DNA from: Chlamydomonas sphaeroides | Lineage: Eukaryota; Chlorophyta; Chlorophyceae; Chlamydomonadales; Chlamydomonadaceae | Reading direction: 5' to 3' | Length of the DNA stretch: 21,129 bases | Assembly: GCA_001662425.1 (NCBI GenBank) | Contig: BDDC01001146.1 | Location: 2,383-23,511, forward strand | Part shown: positions 12,301 to 18,300 of the stretch, piece after piece | How the letters are laid out: the number at the start of each line of letters is the position of its first letter | Position numbering within the stretch: the stretch's first letter is position 1 | Made by a program: the position numbers and the translations under genes | Notes under the pieces: generated by a model | What the model saw: the letters and a program-made list of their open reading frames with translations, nothing else | The model's database searches: none | What the model was told of the DNA's origin: nothing

Positions 12301-15300
12301 CCCCACGCGGGAAGGAGGCGGGCGCGGCCAGGTACCAGTTGAGTGGCGCCGGCGGCCCCAGCGCAACGTACGTCTGGTACGACTCCTGCGTGGCCGTCAG
12401 GCGGTCGATGTACATCTGTGCATTGGGCGGGCGGCAGGCATCGGTGGGACGTGACGCACACAGCAGGGAGGGGCGGGCTGCAGCCCGGAACATGAGCAGC
12501 TGTGAACATGCAGCACATGCATTGCGTCCAATCAAGCGCCGATCCCCACCCCCATCCCCTGCCCGGACTCACCACGATCATGTCGTTGATGCCGTCCGCG
12601 TTGACGTCGTACGACAGCAGCACGCAGTCCTCGCCCAGGGAAGAGCACCTGCAGGCAGCAGGGGATGGACGTACGGCGGAGGCGGAGGCTGGTGGGCGCG
12701 AGCTGCATGCACGAGCGACCTGATGGCTCACCAAAGCGAGAGGCGCGGCGAGCTACAGACAGGATGCCTACGTTTGCGCGCACGTGGTCCATCCGTCCGT
12801 ACCTGGCCCCCAACGAGGACAGCTCGGCCCAGGTCGTGCCGTCGTCGCCGTCGCTCACAAACGAGGAGCGGTCCGAGGGGTAGTAGGCCAGCCGTAGCGT
12901 GTCACGCTCAAAGAACACCTGCAGGGCGTGCGAGGGCAACAGAGTAAGAAGCCGCACATTGGTCTCACCGGGCAGACAACAGCCCAGCTCGGCCACTGTG
13001 CGCATCGCAGCATAGCCCTGCACCGCCCGCATCCGCCACCCGCCGCACCAGCGCCCGCCCTGCCCTGCCCACCATGTCAGCTGCGCCGTCGCCCGTCACG
13101 TCCGTGAAGATGGTGGTGCGGGCGGTGGTGTTGGTAGGGTCCAGCTGCGCATCCGCGTCGGTCAGCCAGCTGGCAAACGGCGCGAAGGCCCCTTGGCCCC
13201 GTGCAGTCGCAACCTGTGGGTGCGAGCGTGCCCCCAAGCAAGCAGCCGGTGTTGCGTGCACGATGCATGTATGCACACAGCTTGGGGATGGGACGCACGC
13301 TCGCTCGGTTTGGCGGGGTGGTGTGCGACAGGGCGGCTATGAAGCGGGATGTCCGCCCTCACCAGCACTTGGTCGCCGTACAGGGCGACTAGGTCGTCCT
13401 GGCCGCTGCCGTCCACATCCTGCAAGACAGTGGGGCGAGCGAGCAGGGTCATCAATGGAGCTGCGCAAGGCAGCCATGCACTGTCAGGCACTGAGTGCAC
13501 AGCACAGGCGACCCCGCCATAAAAGAAGACAGCGCGCGCACCTCTGCCCAGCTCGACAAACGGAGGTCGTCGAAGCGACGCACGCGGCGCAGCCCAACGA
13601 CGCATCGCAGCAGCACGCACGCGCACATTTATCGCTCCCCCACAGCCCCCTCCCCGGCGTGGCGCTTACCGCGAGCACCAATGCCTGCGGCTTGGGCACC
13701 TCGCCGAAGTCGACGCTGGCCTGCGCTTCAAAGCTGCTCAGCCAGGGCTTGGAGCGGGCCACGTAGCCGCGCAGCTTGCCGCTTGCCGGGTAGCTCAGCA
13801 GCAGCACGTCCTGGTCAGGAGGGGTGCGGCGGGCGGGTGCGGGGGCCCGGAGCGAGCGCGTGCCGGCGTGAGGAGGAGCCCGGTAGCTAGGCGCCAGGTG
13901 GATTATGCGGCAGGTTGGAGGTACCTATAAGCAAGGGCGCTAGGTCGCGCACGCAAGCTATCATGTGTGGGCGCGAGCCGCTGCTCGATGCATTGATGAC
14001 GGGCACCTGTGCTACAGCTGCACTGGAGGCCTCGTCCTGGCTGCCGCCGCCAGTGAGCCGCCCGACCAGCATGGTGGTGGTGCCGGCGGCCGGCGCCATG
14101 TCAAAGGGCAGGCCGGAGAGCCAGGGGTCGTCGCACAGGCTCCGGGACGGCGGCAGGGGCGGCGTGGCGGGCACGTGACCGTTGCACCTGCGGGCCCTGC
14201 GGCGCGGGGCGCGGAGTCAGCCGAACGCATCATGCAAGCTGCAGCCGCAGCGGTGCGAGCTGTGACACGCCCACGGCAGTGCTCACCGGACCTCGACGGC
14301 CTGGGTGCAGCCGGGCGCGCCCTCGGTGAAGGGGCAGGCGAGTATGGACGGCCTGGACCCGGAGCAGCGCAGGTCCGAGATCATCGGGCTCGAAGGGGCG
14401 GCGGCGATGGCTTGGAAAGACGGGCCTGTGCGGGGTTATGGCGCAAGGTGGCGGCGGGCGGTGCCTCAGCAGCGCCACGGCACGGGCCGTACACCTGGAT
14501 GCGTGGATGCGGGGCGGCTGCCCCGCACGATGCGATGTGCCCGCCTCTGCAGGCAGGCAGGCAGGCAGCCGCCGCCCGTGTGTGCCCTGCCCTTAAGATC
14601 CCATGCAGGTGTACCACTCAGCAACATGTGTGCCCGTTTGCATGTACGCACCCGTCACGGAGGTGAAGCCCAGCTGGCGGCAGACGGTCAGCAGGTTGTC
14701 CTGGGGGGCGGGGCGTCGGCGGCAGTGGTCTCCCGTCACAGTGGGCACACGCGCGCACGCACGCAGCGGCGCAGCAGCTCGGTGCACTGCTTGCATGCAG
14801 GCATGCGCCATACTATTTTCCGACAGCAAGGACGGGCCTCGCCTTGCATTTGGGTGCGCGGGCCGCGGGGCGGCTTAGCGAGCTAGTTAGCTACACGTGG
14901 GCTGACCTACCTGCGTGAAACCCATGGCGCATATGGGACCCCAGGAGCCGTTTCGAAAGACGTCTGGCGGGAAGCGCAAGGCAGCAGCAATACATTAGCG
15001 GCGGCGGCGGCAGCAGCCAGCAGTCGGTCCAAGCGGGCGCGCTTCGAGTCTGCGCTCAGGACTTGCAAGGCATGCCACACGCTTGTTCCTCCCTGCCTTC
15101 CAAAGGGACGAACTCACCCACACGGCCCATGAAGCGATGGGCGCCCCCCACGAGGCGCAGCGAGTACTCCTGCCGTGCATGGCAGCGAGCGCAGGCGCGC
15201 AGCAGCAGTCAGCGTCAGTGGCGGTGGAGGGCCTGGAAGAGTGCGTGGCGAGCGTGCCGTGGTTCCGTTTGGGCCCCGAGTCCCCTCGCCCCCGGGTCCC

Positions 15301-18300
15301 CTCGCCCCCGGGTCCCCTCGGCCCCGGGTCCCCTCGCCCCCGGGTCCCCTCGCCCCCGGGTCGCGGCCTCCTTCCCCTCCGTCGCCCCCCCCCCCAGGGC
15401 TTCCGGCCCCATCGCCCAGGGGACACCCGTTCCTGCGCCTCGAGTACCCAGGCCCCCGCGCCCCCGCACCCCCGCGCCCCCGCCCCCCTCGCTCCCGGGG
15501 TCCGCGGGATCCCCCGGATCCCTCCCCCCTTCCCCCGGGCCCTCGGGCCCCCTCGCACCCTCGCTCGCAGCCTCGCCACCCCTCGGCCCCTGCTGGGCCC
15601 CTCGCCCCCCTCGCTGTCGTGCGCACTCACTGGTGGAAAGCACTGGACCGCCACACTCCCAGCAGCGCCTGCGGCCGCCGTCACATCTGTGGGGTTTGCC
15701 AGCTCACGCCTGCAGAGCGCAACGCTGAGCTCGTCGCCGCCGCACTGCAGCCGGCTGACGCGGCGCGGCACGGCGCCGCCCTGGCCAAAGGAGTGGTTGC
15801 CGGTCAGGACGCGCGCGCCTGTTTGGTTCAGGGCAGAGGGGCGCCGGCATACATGGCGTCCATCGCACGTACCGACTTCGTACGTGTCATGGCACACCAT
15901 GGCACAGGCATAGGCCCGTTGGGGACGGCGGGATGTGCGGCGTGCAGGGTAAGGCAGGGCGGAGCTGTGCATTGGGCCGACGTAAGGGCAGCGGATGCGA
16001 GCGCCCACCTGGCACGGTTAGCTGCTGGTGCTGGACCCACGACGGCTGCGCGGTGAGGGGCAGCGGCGGCTCGCCTGCGTGCATGCAGGCAGCGCGGTCA
16101 GTAGTAGCAGGGCGTAGCAAGTTGCGTGTGGTTCGTTTTATCGCACACATGGAGGCGCGTCTCGCATGGGGGCTGTTCGCCGCCACACACGTATGCCACG
16201 TGGCAGGGGCGTACCCCGGGGCAGGGGCGATTTCCCCCTCCCTCCTGCACTGCCCCGGGGGGCCGGCCCCGGTGCGCTCATGGGCAGGGGTGGCGCCTGC
16301 TCAAGGGCGTGTACTAGCTCTCTCCGCTGCTGCTGCATACGTACCTGTTGGGACATAGGTCCCTGTGCAGTCGTCCATGGGCACATTTGGCGACGAGAAG
16401 TCCACTAGCGGCGCCAAGGCCCGCTTGTAGCAGACGTATCTTCCCACGGAAGTGAGGCCGAAGACCACGAAGCCCACGCAGGCCCCTTGCGGCCACCTCG
16501 AGCAGCGCTCGGCCATCATCTCGACTGTGTTTGCGCCGATGGCCTCGCACAGCATGTCGTTTCCTAACGCATCCTTCAGCCGTTCGAACCGGTAGCCAAA
16601 CACGTAGGGCGGGCACATGCTGGGCGGGAACCACGCTGCGTGGACCGGGGACGGGGGCAGGGACGCGGGGGCCGATTAAGTCCGGGGCAGCACATCCACA
16701 GCTCGTCAGTCTGTGCGGCACCTGAGGGTGGAGGGGTATAGGGGGGGCGTCCATTCGCCGGGTCGGCGGAGGAGAGGGAGGAACGAAGGTGCGCGGTGGG
16801 GGCGATGCAAGGGATGGGGGTGATGCGCAGTGCTGTGGTGTGTGTGCGGCCATGCCGCGTTTGCGAAAGCTCTGGGACAAAGGTATGGCTGGGGTGCAGG
16901 CCAACAGGCAGGGCGATTGGAAGAGGTGGGTGTCTTCTAGCGACTGCCTAGCGATCGGGGGCTAGCGATCTTGCGCGCGCGGCACACGACGCCCCGTACC
17001 TACGAACTTCTTGCCCAGCTGCCGACACACGACTTGCGCCTCGCGCCACGTGAAGCCGAGCTCGGAGATGGTGCTCCACCTGGCGGCGGGCGGAGGTAGG
17101 GTGAGGAAAGATGCAAGGCAGGCGCGCAGGTCCGAAGATGGCAATGCCGCACGGCAATTTAGCAGAGCGCGCGCCTGTGCGTGGGCACAGAGCCGCTGAC
17201 ATGCATGCCGCGCCGCGCCTTGCTTCATGCACAGCACGGAGCGTACCGATACGCATACTCGCACATCGGTGTGTACCATGCCGGTGGTACCGTGCATGCG
17301 TGCATGCATGCACACCGGCGGCGCGTACCCTCCGTTGATGAATATCTCCACCCGGCCAGCGTTGCTCGGGTTGCTCGTCGCATTGACAAGGGCTGAGCCG
17401 CTCATGAGCCGCAGGGTAAACTGCTCGTCGAAGCACCTTTGGCGCGCCGACCACGGGAAAGCCGTGGCACATCGTCAGCACCGCGTCGCTCGTCAGCGCG
17501 AACAAAGGGCAATCCGCATACCCAGGCACACAGGCTTTGACGTGCAACGCGCGCCCTTGGCTGGAGGTTGACTAACAAAGCAAATTAAGGGGCTTCGACC
17601 GTGTACGATCGTGACGTTTCTGTGTGGTAGCCAGGCTAGCACGTGAATTGCGAGCTCTGGGCTGGCGGCGGACGAACAAGCTCGTACGTGTTTTGTCGAT
17701 CGGCGTGTTGGTGTGCACCGGGTGTACGTAGCACTAGGCGACCCGAGCGACGGAAGGAGGCCTGCCCCCTTGGTCCAGCAGCGTGCTGCCAGCCTCGCGC
17801 TGTCCATGCCCCCACGTGTGCGCGCTCACTTTCCGGACTCCGATCGAGTCCGGCTTGGTGCAGGACGTGGTGTCGTTTGAATAGCCACACTGCTCGGGAG
17901 GGAGGCGGTGGCGGCTCTGGCGACACAAGCAAGCGACAGGCGAGCGAGGCTGCGTTGTAGCTGAAGGAGCCGACATACGGCAGCCCAACCAGCGACGTGC
18001 GTGCTTCCGGCCACGCCGCCATGCTCCGCCCCACGCGCACACGCTACGCCCCAAACGCAGGCAGCCACCTGTGAGAGAGCGGTCTCCCGGCCCGTGCAGC
18101 TGAAGGCCGTGAAGCCGACAGGGATGTCGTTGCTCAGCCAGGCCGGGTCGACGATGGGGCTCGCAGACGCTGGGGGCCGGGCAACGTCGGCAATGGAGTG
18201 CGTGGGCGGGTGTTGGTGCATCGACCAGGGCTGTGCACAGCGGTTACAGAGTCAGGCGGGCCGGGCGGTGCGCACAGAGAAATACTTTGCAGCTGCCCTA

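Noticed and set aside
13432..13570. Minus-strand stretch FVELGRGARAVFFYGG as an exon before E18
   Set aside because: E17 joins E18 directly in phase 0 and completes a VCBS loop (QALVLA-DVDGSGQDDLV); including the stretch breaks the repeat.
15063..16056. Long Pro/Arg-rich plus-strand open frames
   Set aside because: Created by the 16-bp C-rich minisatellite and C-tract; the composition explains the lack of stops and the minus strand carries SRCR exons on both sides.
16214..16260. Inverted repeat CCCCGGGGCA/TGCCCCGGGG in the E10-E11 intron
   Set aside because: The arms are themselves near-palindromic GC-rich sequence; expected often in such introns and no other signal accompanies it.
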